The notes: generated by a model from the letters alone, not told the origin. A stretch of DNA of 64,000 nt from Paenibacillus_E violae (GCF_032461945.1 NZ_JAWCUD010000005.1:186001-250000), one strand, 5' to 3'; positions 36,574 to 46,305 are shown, counted from the stretch's first letter. Program-made: numbers and translations.

Positions 36574-38862
36574 ATGAAGCGGAGCGTATTTCTTTTTTGG
36601 CTTTATTCGAACTTAACCATACTTTGTATCCCCATTGTCATCACGATGTTGGTACTGTTTCAATCGCAGCATTTGTTGAACTCAGAGGTCATCCGCTCCA
36701 ATAAAGCACTGTTGAACCAGGTGAAGCAATCTCTGGATAATCAATTTAAGGATATTAAACGGATGGGTCTGCAGCTCTCTCTGGACCCGAAAGTGATTAA
36801 ATATGTGAATCAAACGGAATTCAACAGCTCGCAAGTGAAAATCGACACGCTCGACCTCATCACATCTCTTCGTTCCTATGCGGCGTCCAACGGGGATATC
36901 AACGATTTGTATGTGTATATGAAAAAGCAGCATTTCGGTGTGACCACCTCGACGATGAATCAAGACGATCTTCTGTTCCAATTGCTTCACGAGCCTAATA
37001 AAGGGATTACCTTTAAAAAGTGGAGCGACAGCATGGAAAAGATCTACTTCGGTAATTTTCTGCAATTAGCCGAAGATGACATGGTGTATATGCAGTCTCT
37101 GCCTATTCAGAATGCGGATGAAGCACCGGCGACGCTTGTGGTCATGCTCAATGCGGAGCGTCTGAAATCAGCCATCTCCAACATTCAGCTAGCCCAGGCC
37201 GGCATTGTGCTGATTCTGGACTCCAGCAACAAGCCGATTATGATCGCTGGTGAGCCGGGACATGTTTCCGATCTTGATTTGGCGCAGATTTCGTCCTCAG
37301 CAGAAGGTTCGTTTAGCCAGCAATGGGACAAGGAAGAAGTAACGGTTTCTTACGTTTCCTCCGTCGAAAATGAGTGGAAATATGTCTCGATCGTGCCTAC
37401 AAAAATATACGCGGCGAAAGTCAGCCAATTGCGCAGCTGGATTTATGCAGGCTTATTCCTGTGTATTTTCGTCGGCGGTCCGATGTCCATTTGGTTGACG
37501 CGAAGGCACTATATGCCGATTCGCCGCATGGTGGACTTGGTGTCTCCCAAGGTTAAATCGAACATGCAAGACAGCAAAGACGAGTTTCTGCTGCTGCAAT
37601 CTTTCATGTCGGAAAATGCCGCCTTCCAGGATACGGCGAATACGACCATTCGGAAGCAGCAAGACGTGCTGCGCAGTCACTTTCTGGCGCGGCTCCTCAA
37701 AGGTAGAGTTGAGAGCGGCTCAGCCCTCGCGCAATCAATGGCCTCGTTTGACCTGCGGTTTGAGACGAACCGTTTCGCGGTCTTGCTTTTTCATATCGGC
37801 GATTACTCCGCTTTGTTCAATGACAACAGCTCACGGGATGCGGAATCCAAGCTGCAATATGTGTACTACATTGTGACAAACATTACGGAGGAACTGCTTG
37901 GCCGCAAGCATACGGTGTTTACGACCGAAGTGGACGGCATGATTGCCTTCCTCGTTAATATCCAACATGAGGATGAAGCTCAGGCGAAGCAGGATTTAAT
38001 CGACGCTGCACAAGTGGCGCAGGAAGTTATTCAGGGGAAATTTTACATCCAGCTGACGATTGGCATCAGTGACATTCATCCGACGCTGACTGGAATTCCG
38101 CACGGGTTTGATGAGGCGCTAGAGGCGCTAGAGTACAAATTCGTCATTGGCCCGAGCCAAATCATTCCGTTTGACCGGATTAAACGGCCGAAGAATGAGC
38201 TGTATTATCCGCTCGATATGGAGCGTCAGCTCATCAATCATATCCGCACGGGGCAATACGAGGAGGCCATGGAGGCGGTCAGCGAGCTGATTGTCACGAA
38301 TGTGTCAGACGGTACGCTGTCGCTGCAGCTGGGCAAGCTTCTTATGTTCGAACTGATCGGTACGATTCTGAAAGCGATAGAGCATCTGGATCAGGGACCG
38401 AATGAGCTGGCCGTGGAGAAGCATGCGTTAATTAAACAATTGACCCAGTGTGAATCATTTGCGGAAATTGAAGATGAAATTTATAAATTTTTGAAAACCG
38501 TCTGCGATTATGTGGACTCCAAGAAGAAAAGCCATAATACGAATCTGAAGGATCATGTGCTGAGTTATATCGACGAGCATTTGGCAGATATGGATCTGAG
38601 TCTGACTTCGCTGTCGTTAAAATTCGAAGTGAATGCGCCCTACTTGTCACGCTTCATCAAAGAGCAGTCGGGTGAAACCTTCATTGATTACGTCAACAAG
38701 CAGCGCGTCCAATTGGCGAAGAAATTAATGATGGACACGGATGACACGATTACGGATATTACCCAGAAAGTCGGGTTCTCGAACAGCAATACTTTTATTC
38801 GCGTGTTCAAACGGTATGAGGGGATTACACCAGGGCAGTTTAGAAAAGGCGATCAGCTATGA
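36574..38862 (+). CDS. Membrane-anchored AraC-type regulator with extracytoplasmic sensor
   Basis: 762 aa from ATG 36574, eight bases after GGGGAGGGG (the frame opens at 36550). One span near residues 5-28, an outer region of about 260 residues (Cache-like), a second span near 295-315 (AGLFLCIFVGGPMSIWLT), a cytoplasmic linker and a C-terminal AraC double HTH: DHVLSYIDEHLADMDLSLTS, KFEVNAPYLSRFIKEQSGET, ITDITQKVGFSNSNTFIRVF, PGQFRK. Such regulators sit beside Lpl-type importers and activate them when sugar is sensed outside. It probably controls the importer just upstream. Confidence 0.88.
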   Translation: MKRSVFLFWLYSNLTILCIPIVITMLVLFQSQHLLNSEVIRSNKALLNQVKQSLDNQFKDIKRMGLQLSLDPKVIKYVNQTEFNSSQVKIDTLDLITSLRSYAASNGDINDLYVYMKKQHFGVTTSTMNQDDLLFQLLHEPNKGITFKKWSDSMEKIYFGNFLQLAEDDMVYMQSLPIQNADEAPATLVVMLNAERLKSAISNIQLAQAGIVLILDSSNKPIMIAGEPGHVSDLDLAQISSSAEGSFSQQWDKEEVTVSYVSSVENEWKYVSIVPTKIYAAKVSQLRSWIYAGLFLCIFVGGPMSIWLTRRHYMPIRRMVDLVSPKVKSNMQDSKDEFLLLQSFMSENAAFQDTANTTIRKQQDVLRSHFLARLLKGRVESGSALAQSMASFDLRFETNRFAVLLFHIGDYSALFNDNSSRDAESKLQYVYYIVTNITEELLGRKHTVFTTEVDGMIAFLVNIQHEDEAQAKQDLIDAAQVAQEVIQGKFYIQLTIGISDIHPTLTGIPHGFDEALEALEYKFVIGPSQIIPFDRIKRPKNELYYPLDMERQLINHIRTGQYEEAMEAVSELIVTNVSDGTLSLQLGKLLMFELIGTILKAIEHLDQGPNELAVEKHALIKQLTQCESFAEIEDEIYKFLKTVCDYVDSKKKSHNTNLKDHVLSYIDEHLADMDLSLTSLSLKFEVNAPYLSRFIKEQSGETFIDYVNKQRVQLAKKLMMDTDDTITDITQKVGFSNSNTFIRVFKRYEGITPGQFRKGDQL

Positions 38863-38877
38863 TCGTCTTGTTTCTAT

Positions 38878-38907
38878 TGGATAAAATGAAGAAATTGGCA
38901 AATACTA
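38878..38907 (+). promoter_or_regulatory. Candidate sigma-G (forespore) promoter of the ger operon
   Basis: TGGATA at 38878-38883, 17 bp, AATACTA at 38901-38907. The sigma-G consensus (TGMATA, CATWMTA) is matched at five and six positions. It ends 31 bp before the first ger start; known gerA-type operons are sigma-G dependent. Confidence 0.55.
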
Positions 38908-38938
38908 ACCGCATGGTAAACGGGCGGGAGGGAGAAGC

Positions 38939-40366
38939 ATGGAATTGCCACAAGATTCATTCCAAATCTCTACAGAGATTAAGACGAATATGCGTAAGCT
39001 TTTCGATTGCTTCCATTCTTCCGACGATATTCGCACCAGGGAATTTCGCCTGCAGGGCGTTCAAGGTGCGATTCTTTATCTTAACGCTGCCACCAATCGG
39101 GACAAGCTGCAGTCGGATGTTTTGAGGCCTTTGCTCGAATCCAAAGAGGGGCTTCTGGAGGACATTCTTCCCATCCTTGATATCGAAATCGTCACCGATT
39201 TGGAAATGGCGGCTGCGGGAATGCTGCAGGGGAAATGCGCGATTCTGCTTGATCAGCGAGTGGACATCATTCTGGCTGATGTCAGCGCCAGTATTGAACG
39301 CAGCATCGCGGAATCGCAGAATGAACAAGTCATTCGCGGTTCCCATGAAGGCTTTGTCGATGACGCAGAAGTTAATGTGCAGTTGATTCACAGACGGCTC
39401 AAGAATCCGAATCTGATTGAGCGGGACTTCACCTTAGGTGCGCAAAGCCCGACGGTCGTTAAGCTGTTATATATGAGCGAGCTTGCAGATCTCCGTGTAG
39501 TTGACGAAGTGATTGCCAAACTTCTGATTAATGAAGATGAGTATATTAAATCACCAGGCCAGATTTTGAATCGTCTGGAGAACAGTTGGTGGTCACCTTT
39601 TCCGCAAATGTTGTACACCGAAAGACCCGACACCACCGTTTCCCATCTGATGGAGGGTAGAGTCATCCTGCTGGTAGATGGCAGTTCGTTTGCGGTCGTT
39701 CTTCCGGTAACGTTTTTTATGTTTTTTCAAATTGCAGACGATTTCAATGTCCGGTGGTGGAACGGGACTTTTTTTCGCTTTCTCCGGTTTATTAGCGTCA
39801 TGATCGGTTTGGCCCTTCCTTCGGTTTATATTGCCATCGTCTCGAATCATTTCGAAGTGCTGCCGATTGATTTGCTTTTTTCCTTGAAGGCTTCTTTAGA
39901 AAATATTCCTTTCAATCCCCTCATTGAAGCACTGTTTATGATTACTGTGCTCGAACTGCTGCGAGAAGCGGCGATCCGGCTTCCGAAGTCTATTGCGTCT
40001 ACCCTTTCCATTGTCGGCGGTTTGGTTATTGGCAGTGAAGTGGTCAACGCCGGATTAGTGTCCACAACGATGATCGTCGTTATTTCATTGACCGCCGTTG
40101 CTTCTTTCAGTCTTCCATCTCATGAAATGCGCCTCGCGGTTCGGTTGGTCAGCTTCCCGATCATGATCGCTTCTTTGCTGCTTGGCTTTGCCGGGATAGC
40201 CTTCAGCTTTTCACTGTTGTTCATGCATTTAAGTAAGCTTGAAACGTACGGGGTCCCTTACTTTTACCCATTTACGCCATTCCAACCGCGTAGAATCTTG
40301 ACTACGCTCGTACAGCTCCCCAAGCGAATCTTTCGCAGGAAAGCTTCGGATAGGAGGGTGTCATGA
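38939..40366 (+). CDS. Spore germinant receptor A subunit (GerA/GerKA-like)
   Basis: 475 aa behind GGGAGGG. An A subunit of the germinant receptor in the inner spore membrane. N-terminal soluble domain with REFRLQGVQGAILYLN and CAILLDQRVDIILADVSASI, the conserved ERSIAESQNEQVIRGSHEGF, the core RRLKNPNLIERDFTLG and WSPFPQMLYTERPDTTVSHL, then about five membrane spans (SIVGGLVIGSEVVNAGLVST is the family core). The stop overlaps the next start (ATGA). Germinant unknown. Confidence 0.95.
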   Translation: MELPQDSFQISTEIKTNMRKLFDCFHSSDDIRTREFRLQGVQGAILYLNAATNRDKLQSDVLRPLLESKEGLLEDILPILDIEIVTDLEMAAAGMLQGKCAILLDQRVDIILADVSASIERSIAESQNEQVIRGSHEGFVDDAEVNVQLIHRRLKNPNLIERDFTLGAQSPTVVKLLYMSELADLRVVDEVIAKLLINEDEYIKSPGQILNRLENSWWSPFPQMLYTERPDTTVSHLMEGRVILLVDGSSFAVVLPVTFFMFFQIADDFNVRWWNGTFFRFLRFISVMIGLALPSVYIAIVSNHFEVLPIDLLFSLKASLENIPFNPLIEALFMITVLELLREAAIRLPKSIASTLSIVGGLVIGSEVVNAGLVSTTMIVVISLTAVASFSLPSHEMRLAVRLVSFPIMIASLLLGFAGIAFSFSLLFMHLSKLETYGVPYFYPFTPFQPRRILTTLVQLPKRIFRRKASDRRVS

Positions 40367-41433
40367 GCAGAATGCAATTATTTGCTTTCATCCTGCAAAC
40401 TCAGGTAGGCATCGGCGTGTTGTCTTTCCCTTATGTCTTGCATCAAGCTGCCGGTGAAGACGGCTGGATTTCCGTCATACTAGCAGGGGGATGCGTCAAT
40501 GTGCTTCTAATCATTTATGCCGCTCTGTGCCAACGATTTCCAAAGAAAAACTTCTATGAGTTTATGCCGCTTATTCTAGGCAAATGGCTGGGGAATGTGG
40601 TCAACGCCTTTTACACCTTCCATTTTCTATTTCTTTCCTGTCTGATTTTGCTGATGGAAATGATGTTTGTCGAGCTCTGGATATTGCCGTTTACGAATCC
40701 ATGGCTCGTTATTGCAGCCAACTTTGTCATATTGATCTATTTTGCTAAAGAACGATTGGCCATCATTGCGCGTTATCACACGATGGTTACCTTTCTGCTC
40801 ATCTTAATGGTGGCGATGATGCTTACCAGCTTTTATACAATGGATTATCGCTATCTGCTGCCTATCGGACAGAAGGGCTGGACAGCCATCATGGCGGGAG
40901 TGAAAAGTTCCGTGATCACTTTCCTCGGTTTTGAGCTTTTCTTGGTGCTTTCCTCCGATGTGCAATCCAAAGAGAAGGGTATATTGGCCCCTGTACTGTG
41001 GGCGAACACGATGGCGACCTTGTTCTTTTTGGTTGTCGTTCTGCTGTGCTTCCTGAATTTCAGTCCCGAGTCGATTCCCTTCATCCCGCAGCCTGTTCCT
41101 TACTTTTTGAACGGGATTTCCTTGCCTTTTCTGGAACGGATGGATTTGATTTTCCTTTCCGTCTGGTTGGTCAAAGTGACCGCATCGCTCATTAGCTACA
41201 TGTATGCCGCAGGCAAAGGGTTCGGATATTGGTTTCATAACAATGAACACAGAAAAGCTATTTATTATCTGGTTCCCTTAGTCTGTTTGGTCGGTTTCGC
41301 GTGGCGTTCGGAAAAAAGGATTGCCCTCTTACAGAAGGTTACGGAATTCGAGAGCTTCATCGCGATCGGCCTACCCGTTCTACTCTTGTTGTTTGTTTGG
41401 CTAAAAGGCAAAAAAGGGGGACAGCAGCTGTGA
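40363..41433 (+). CDS. Spore germinant receptor B subunit (GerKB-like permease)
   Basis: 356 aa with about ten hydrophobic spans of the amino-acid-permease fold: LFAFILQTQVGIGVLSFPYV, GWISVILAGGCVNVLLIIYA, ITFLGFELFLVLSS. The B subunit is thought to bind the germinant. Four-base overlaps on both sides (ATGA, GTGA) couple it to A and C subunits. Confidence 0.93.
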   Translation: MSRMQLFAFILQTQVGIGVLSFPYVLHQAAGEDGWISVILAGGCVNVLLIIYAALCQRFPKKNFYEFMPLILGKWLGNVVNAFYTFHFLFLSCLILLMEMMFVELWILPFTNPWLVIAANFVILIYFAKERLAIIARYHTMVTFLLILMVAMMLTSFYTMDYRYLLPIGQKGWTAIMAGVKSSVITFLGFELFLVLSSDVQSKEKGILAPVLWANTMATLFFLVVVLLCFLNFSPESIPFIPQPVPYFLNGISLPFLERMDLIFLSVWLVKVTASLISYMYAAGKGFGYWFHNNEHRKAIYYLVPLVCLVGFAWRSEKRIALLQKVTEFESFIAIGLPVLLLLFVWLKGKKGGQQL

Positions 41434-42569
41434 TTCGCTTAGCTCTATTCTGGCTGATCGTTGGTTTGTTGTTGTCAGGGTGCAGTTATCATTCCGATTT
41501 GAAAAATTTGCAGCTTATTTATGCAACCTCTCTGGATACGAACGAGAAAAATGAAATCGTCACCACCGTCACGATCCAATCTCCCGGAGGCAAGGAAAGA
41601 ACCGTGCCCATTCATGAGGTATTGACGGCAACAGGTCCGACGCTGCAAGAATCCTTGTATAAAAAAATCGGCCTGCAAATTGCAGGGCCCATCGGCACTT
41701 CCAAAAATCAAGTTATGCTCATCTGCGATAAATTGGCGAAATCGGATATTCTGAATCTTCTGGACGCCACATTCCGCAACTCTAACGATCCTATGCTAGC
41801 CAAAGTGGCTATCGTCCACGGTGAAGCGGCGAACTTGATTCGCTTGAACCGTATCGGGTCCGCGACATCCGGAGAGTACTTGCGCAAAATCATTAAAAGC
41901 GCCCAGTATGAAACGGTCATTCCGTTTGTAACTGTGCATTCCATTTACCCTCTTCTTCATGATCGGGGAAAAGATGGTGTCATTCCAATTCTAAGGAGAG
42001 AAAACGCCAAAGATGGCGAAACGGACAAAGATAAAGCTGTCATCGAAGGGGTAGGGCTTCTTAGTAAGAGAAAGTATACGGGATATCTGCTCACTCCTGA
42101 GCAATCTTCCTTGTTCCTTTTGATGAACGGCAAGAAAGCAGAAGTCTGTATCGTCACGAGAAAGGTGGAAGAAACGAAGGGCAAAAACGATGTGTCGCAG
42201 CACGTATCGCTGAACATCATCCAGTCGAGCCGCAGCAAAAAGGTTGCGGTTAGTTCATCCGGACAAGTTCAGGTTCAATTGCATCTGAAGTTGAAAGCGA
42301 TCATCACCGAACATGCCAAAAACAATCGTATTGACAAGCAGCTTATTGAGCAGTTAAACAAACGATTTTCTGAGCTGCTCACACAAGAGGCGCAAGGGAT
42401 CTGCAAGCAGCTCCAGAAGGCGCATTCCGATGCACTGGGCATCGGAAGGGATATGATCGCTTTCCATCCGAAGGAGTGGAAAGAGCTTGATTGGGATCAA
42501 ACATACCCCGAAGTGGATTTCAAAGTTTCGGTCAGTATGGATATTGTTTCTCATGGCATTATTAACTAG
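41430..42569 (+). CDS. Spore germinant receptor C subunit lipoprotein (GerKC-like)
   Basis: 379 aa from GTG 41430 behind AAGGGGG, overlapping the B stop by 4 nt; the long upstream extension to 41301 is rejected. Signal peptide IRLALFWLIVGLLLSGC with lipobox cysteine at 18, then Ger(x)C domains: NEIVTTVTIQSPGGKER, RNSNDPMLAKVAIVHGEA, AVIEGVGLLSKRKYTGYL, FKVSVSMDI. Its stop codon shares the palindrome CTAG with the stop of the convergent AraC gene. No terminator is visible between them. Confidence 0.93.
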   Translation: MIRLALFWLIVGLLLSGCSYHSDLKNLQLIYATSLDTNEKNEIVTTVTIQSPGGKERTVPIHEVLTATGPTLQESLYKKIGLQIAGPIGTSKNQVMLICDKLAKSDILNLLDATFRNSNDPMLAKVAIVHGEAANLIRLNRIGSATSGEYLRKIIKSAQYETVIPFVTVHSIYPLLHDRGKDGVIPILRRENAKDGETDKDKAVIEGVGLLSKRKYTGYLLTPEQSSLFLLMNGKKAEVCIVTRKVEETKGKNDVSQHVSLNIIQSSRSKKVAVSSSGQVQVQLHLKLKAIITEHAKNNRIDKQLIEQLNKRFSELLTQEAQGICKQLQKAHSDALGIGRDMIAFHPKEWKELDWDQTYPEVDFKVSVSMDIVSHGIIN

Positions 42570-43462
42570 TTCGTCGAATGATGTCTCGGCTTGAATTCGC
42601 TCGGTGACTGGCCGGTCCAACGTCGGAATTGGCGGGAGAAGTGACTGGCCGAGTGGAAACCCAGCTTCTCCGCTATGTCCGTCATCGGCAGATGGGTCGT
42701 AACGAGCAGTTCTTTGGCCAGCTTCAGCTTCTGCTGACTGACATACTGGCGGGGGGAAAGGCCGTACACCTTAGAGAACAGCTTGCTGCATTGGCTGCGG
42801 CTTAGGTTCATCTCCTTGGCGATCCCCGCTACTGTCGCTTCTTCGCATAGACCGAGCGCGAGCTTCTCTTCAATCATGTGTGCGATATCGGCGGTGAAAA
42901 GCGAAGGATCTTTCTCGGCAGCGGTTCCTTGTCCGCGAGAGGAGCCGTGTTCACGAAAAAGCTGGAGCACAACGTGTATGATGAGCAGCGTATACGACTG
43001 TAGGAGCAGCTTATCCTCGAAACGCAAAGATGAGGGCTCGGCATCAGTGTGGTTGCGCTGCATTACACCCTCCAGTTCGCCGACGTAGAAGCGGAGCTTG
43101 CTTTGTTCCGCTTCTTTGTGCCGGATGAGCCGATAGGGTGCCTGGGAGAGCAGGCTGCGAATCTCGGGGTCATCGAGATCGAAATGTACATTAAAGAAAC
43201 CGTAATCCGCCTGAGTGGTGTTGGAGGATTGATGCCTGACGCCGGACTTGATCAGCAGCCAGTCTCCTGCTTGCATCGTCACCCTATCACGGTTAATTTC
43301 ATGCGCGACTTCACCTTCCACGCAGTACAGCAGCTCGAACAAATGGTGATGATGTCTGGGGTAATGCCACCCTGGAGGCTTCAAGCCAAAATGGCAGCCG
43401 ATCACCTGAAGCGTATTGATAATATTAGGGAATCGATACAAATCCTCCAACTGTTGTTCCAT
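42566..43462 (-). CDS. AraC-family regulator with N-terminal cupin
   Basis: 298 aa behind GGGAGGA. The cupin part (GWHYPRHHHHLFELLYCVEG, GDWLLIKSGVRHQSS) senses a small ligand. The C-terminal 100 residues are two HTHs: VAGIAKEMNLSRSQCSKLFS, GLSPRQYVSQQKLKLAKELL, MTDIAEKLGFHSASHFSRQF, GQSPSEFK. It is divergent from the GH35 gene, which it probably activates; direct repeats lie between them. Confidence 0.9.
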   Translation of the reverse strand: MEQQLEDLYRFPNIINTLQVIGCHFGLKPPGWHYPRHHHHLFELLYCVEGEVAHEINRDRVTMQAGDWLLIKSGVRHQSSNTTQADYGFFNVHFDLDDPEIRSLLSQAPYRLIRHKEAEQSKLRFYVGELEGVMQRNHTDAEPSSLRFEDKLLLQSYTLLIIHVVLQLFREHGSSRGQGTAAEKDPSLFTADIAHMIEEKLALGLCEEATVAGIAKEMNLSRSQCSKLFSKVYGLSPRQYVSQQKLKLAKELLVTTHLPMTDIAEKLGFHSASHFSRQFRRWTGQSPSEFKPRHHSTN

Positions 43463-43507
43463 CCGCCATTCCTCCCATTAGTCCTCTTAGTTGTTCCATC
43501 ATACCAC

Positions 43508-43547
43508 GCCATTTGGCACATTTGGTATAGAAAATGATCCATTTGGC
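43508..43547. promoter_or_regulatory. Direct repeats between araC-type and GH35 genes
   Basis: CCATTTGGC occurs at 43509-43517 and 43539-43547, 30 bp apart (about three helix turns); the first extends to the small inverted repeat GCCA-TT-TGGC. A good candidate AraC binding pair, about 90-130 bp before the GH35 start. Confidence 0.5.
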
Positions 43548-43635
43548 GATGGAGATTCACGATCCTTTCAGCGAAGATGAGAGTAGGTAAATTTATAAAA
43601 ATATCCGACAGCACTCATCATCCGGAGGGATCATT

Positions 43636-45411
43636 GTGGCCATTTTACATGCCAGAGATAAACAATTTTTTTTAGATGGGGAACCCTTTCAAATTTTGTC
43701 CGGAGCCATCCATTATTTCCGTGTAGTCCCTGAGTATTGGGAAGATCGGCTCCTGAAGCTTAAAGCGTGCGGCTTTAATACTGTAGAGACTTATGTACCC
43801 TGGAATTTGCATGAGCCGCAGGAAAATGCCTATAACTTTGAAGGCATTGCGGACCTTGAGCGATTCATCACACTCGCAGGCGAGCTAGGACTTCACGTGA
43901 TCGTTCGGCCAAGTCCTTACATCTGTGCGGAGTGGGAATTCGGCGGGTTGCCGGCTTGGCTGCTGCAATACACGTATATGAAGCTTCGCTGCATGGATGC
44001 TACATATTTGATGAAAGTAGATCGTTATTATGATGAATTAATTCCTAGGTTAACCCGGTTACAAAGCACCAATGGCGGACCGATCATTGCGATGCAAATC
44101 GAAAATGAGTATGGCAGCTACGGCAACGACACGGCATACCTTACGTATTTACGTGATGGTCTGATGAAGCGCGGCGTTGATGTTTTGTTATTTACATCGG
44201 ATGGTCCGGAAGACGGGATGCTTCAAGGAGGGACGGTTCCCGGCACGCTTGCGACCGTTAACTTCGGCTCCAGACCAGAGGAAGCGTTCGAGAAGTTTCG
44301 TGAATACCGTGCGGATGAGCCGCTCATGTGCATGGAGTATTGGAACGGTTGGTTCGATCACTGGCTGAAGCCGCACCACACGCGAGATGCGGGTGAGGTC
44401 GCGGATGTCTTTGATCGCATGCTGCGCGCAGGGGCCTCTGTGAATTTCTACATGTTCCATGGCGGAACGAACTTTGGCTTCTACAACGGAGCGAACTTTG
44501 GGGAGAAGTACGAGGCGACGATTACCAGCTATGACTACGATTCACCTCTTTCAGAGTGCGGAGATGAAACGGAGAAATTTCGTGCCGTCCGCAGCGTGAT
44601 TGCTCGCTATCTCGAGATGGATGAAAAAGAGTTCCCTGCATTCCCGGCGCCTATTCCGAAGAAAAGCTACGGCCGCGTAGCCTTAACAGAGAAAGCAGAT
44701 CTGTTGGGGCAGCTAGCCCAGCTTTCCACACCTGTTAAACGTACGTGCCCGGAGCCGATGGAGATGTTGGGCCAAAGCTATGGCTTCATCGTTTATTCAA
44801 CACAGGTATCCGGTCCGCGGACCGGAGAAAAGCTGCACCTGCAAGAGGTGCACGATCGCGCACAAGTTTTCCTGGACGGTGTCTACCAAGACACAATTGA
44901 GCGTTGGGACCCGCGTCCTCTCTCGCTGGACATTCCTGCCGAAGGCGCGAGGCTGGACATCGTGGTTGAGAACATGGGCCGCGTTAATTACGGACCGAAA
45001 CTGAAGGACTACAAAGGGATTACAGAAGGCGTACGCTTCAACAATCAATTCTTGTTTGATTGGACGATTTATCCACTGCCACTGGACAAAGTAGATGCAA
45101 TTCCATTTGTGAGTTCAGAGAAAAACGTAAAGCAGGATGACGCGCGGGATCAGGAGCGCCCGACTTTCTATCGTGGGGAATTTCACGTTGAAGAGGCTGG
45201 AGACACCTTCGTCCGTTTGGACGGATGGTCCAAAGGCGTTGTGTGGATCAACGGTTTTAATCTTGGACGTTACTGGGAAAAAGGTCCACAGCGTACGTTA
45301 TATGTACCGGCGCCGTTACTGCGGAAGGGCAGCAATGAAATCATCATCTTCGAGCTGCATCGTACAGAAGAACCGATAGTTGCACTGACGGATTCACCTG
45401 ATTTAGGGTAA
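43636..45411 (+). CDS. Beta-galactosidase, GH35
   Basis: 591 aa from GTG 43636 behind GGAGGGAT. A retaining beta-galactosidase cutting terminal beta-galactose. Motifs: LSGAIHYFRVVPEYWEDRLL, TYVPWNLHEPQ, RPSPYICAEWEFGGLPAWLL, GGPIIAMQIENEYGSYG (acid/base Glu158), MCMEYWNGWFDHW (nucleophile Glu234), FHGGTNFGFYNGANF. The C-terminus has two beta-sandwich domains (GEKLHLQEVHDRAQVFLDGV; VWINGFNLGRYWEKGPQRTL). No signal peptide, so it acts in the cytoplasm on imported sugars. The phosphatase-like gene follows at 19 bp. Confidence 0.95.
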   Translation: MAILHARDKQFFLDGEPFQILSGAIHYFRVVPEYWEDRLLKLKACGFNTVETYVPWNLHEPQENAYNFEGIADLERFITLAGELGLHVIVRPSPYICAEWEFGGLPAWLLQYTYMKLRCMDATYLMKVDRYYDELIPRLTRLQSTNGGPIIAMQIENEYGSYGNDTAYLTYLRDGLMKRGVDVLLFTSDGPEDGMLQGGTVPGTLATVNFGSRPEEAFEKFREYRADEPLMCMEYWNGWFDHWLKPHHTRDAGEVADVFDRMLRAGASVNFYMFHGGTNFGFYNGANFGEKYEATITSYDYDSPLSECGDETEKFRAVRSVIARYLEMDEKEFPAFPAPIPKKSYGRVALTEKADLLGQLAQLSTPVKRTCPEPMEMLGQSYGFIVYSTQVSGPRTGEKLHLQEVHDRAQVFLDGVYQDTIERWDPRPLSLDIPAEGARLDIVVENMGRVNYGPKLKDYKGITEGVRFNNQFLFDWTIYPLPLDKVDAIPFVSSEKNVKQDDARDQERPTFYRGEFHVEEAGDTFVRLDGWSKGVVWINGFNLGRYWEKGPQRTLYVPAPLLRKGSNEIIIFELHRTEEPIVALTDSPDLG

Positions 45412-45430
45412 AACGGGGAGCGTGAGAACG

Positions 45431-46258
45431 ATGGTATCAAAAAAGGATATCAAACGTGTCATTATTCTAGGTATTGATGGTGCAGGAACATTCATCCGTG
45501 AAGCACAGACCCCTTATCTGGATATTTTGCTAGCTGGAGGCGTGCAAACACACCTGGCTCGCACCGTCTATCCTTCCAACAGCGGGGAGTGCTGGGGATC
45601 GCTTTTGCATGGTGTAGTGCCGAATCGGCATGAATCTCATGTACATATTCAAAAGAATCGAAGCTTTCCGGTGGATTCTATGGCGCCCTCTATTTTCCGG
45701 ATATTGCGAAAAGCAAGACCTGACAGTACAATGGCCGCATTCGTTTCATGGAAACCCATTATTACCGGCGTAATTGAAGACATTGATGGCATGAATAAAT
45801 ATGCCGCTCCGGATGAAGAACTGGTTCCCGCCATCGGGGCGTACCTGCGTTCAAATCCGGGGGTAGAGCTCATGTTCGTTCAACTGGATGATGTGGATGC
45901 TGCCGGCCATCGCCATGGGTACGGGGAAGGTTCCACGGAATACCTGAAGGCCATTACGCGTGCTGACAAGCAGATCGGCGAGATCAGCAAAGCGCTGCTG
46001 GAGGCGGGGATGCTGGAAGACAGCTTGCTGATCATCACAACCGACCACGGTGGCGGTGGTTTGGATGCTTTCAATCATGGGAGTGACGCGCCGCGGGATA
46101 TAACCATTTTCTGGGGATGCCGGGGTCCTGGTGTTAATCCCGAGGCCAATTTGCTGGGCTTGTCGATTATGGACACGGCGGCGGTCGCGATTCATGCGCT
46201 TGGCCTGCCGATTCCGAGAGATTGGGATGCCAAACTGCCGGCGGGATTGCTGAATTAG
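45431..46258 (+). CDS. Alkaline-phosphatase-superfamily hydrolase (nucleotide pyrophosphatase-like)
   Basis: 275 aa from ATG 45431, ten bases after GGGGAG. Two-metal alkaline phosphatase fold: IILGIDGAG (first Asp), YPSNSGECWGSLLHG (serine nucleophile region), MFVQLDDVDAAGHRHGYG (Asp and His), LIITTDHGGGG (Asp-His) and FNHGSDAPRDITIFWG (His). It resembles phosphodiesterase/sulfatase-like enzymes. Cotranscription with GH35 suggests removal of a phosphate-type group from the same substrate, but that is inference. A terminator follows. Confidence 0.82.
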   Translation: MVSKKDIKRVIILGIDGAGTFIREAQTPYLDILLAGGVQTHLARTVYPSNSGECWGSLLHGVVPNRHESHVHIQKNRSFPVDSMAPSIFRILRKARPDSTMAAFVSWKPIITGVIEDIDGMNKYAAPDEELVPAIGAYLRSNPGVELMFVQLDDVDAAGHRHGYGEGSTEYLKAITRADKQIGEISKALLEAGMLEDSLLIITTDHGGGGLDAFNHGSDAPRDITIFWGCRGPGVNPEANLLGLSIMDTAAVAIHALGLPIPRDWDAKLPAGLLN

Positions 46259-46271
46259 GGTTGGAATTGGG

Positions 46272-46305
46272 GACAGTTCGATGGGGAGCATCGGACTGTC
46301 TTTTT
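46272..46305 (+). terminator. Intrinsic terminator after the phosphatase-like gene
   Basis: GACAGT-t-CGATG pairs with CATCG-g-ACTGTC around a GGGAG loop, followed by T5. It ends the GH35 operon. Confidence 0.85.

Noticed and set aside
41301..41429. N-terminal extension of the GerC-like protein
   Set aside because: It lies inside gerKB and would bury the signal peptide; GTG 41430 has a site and 4-nt overlap.
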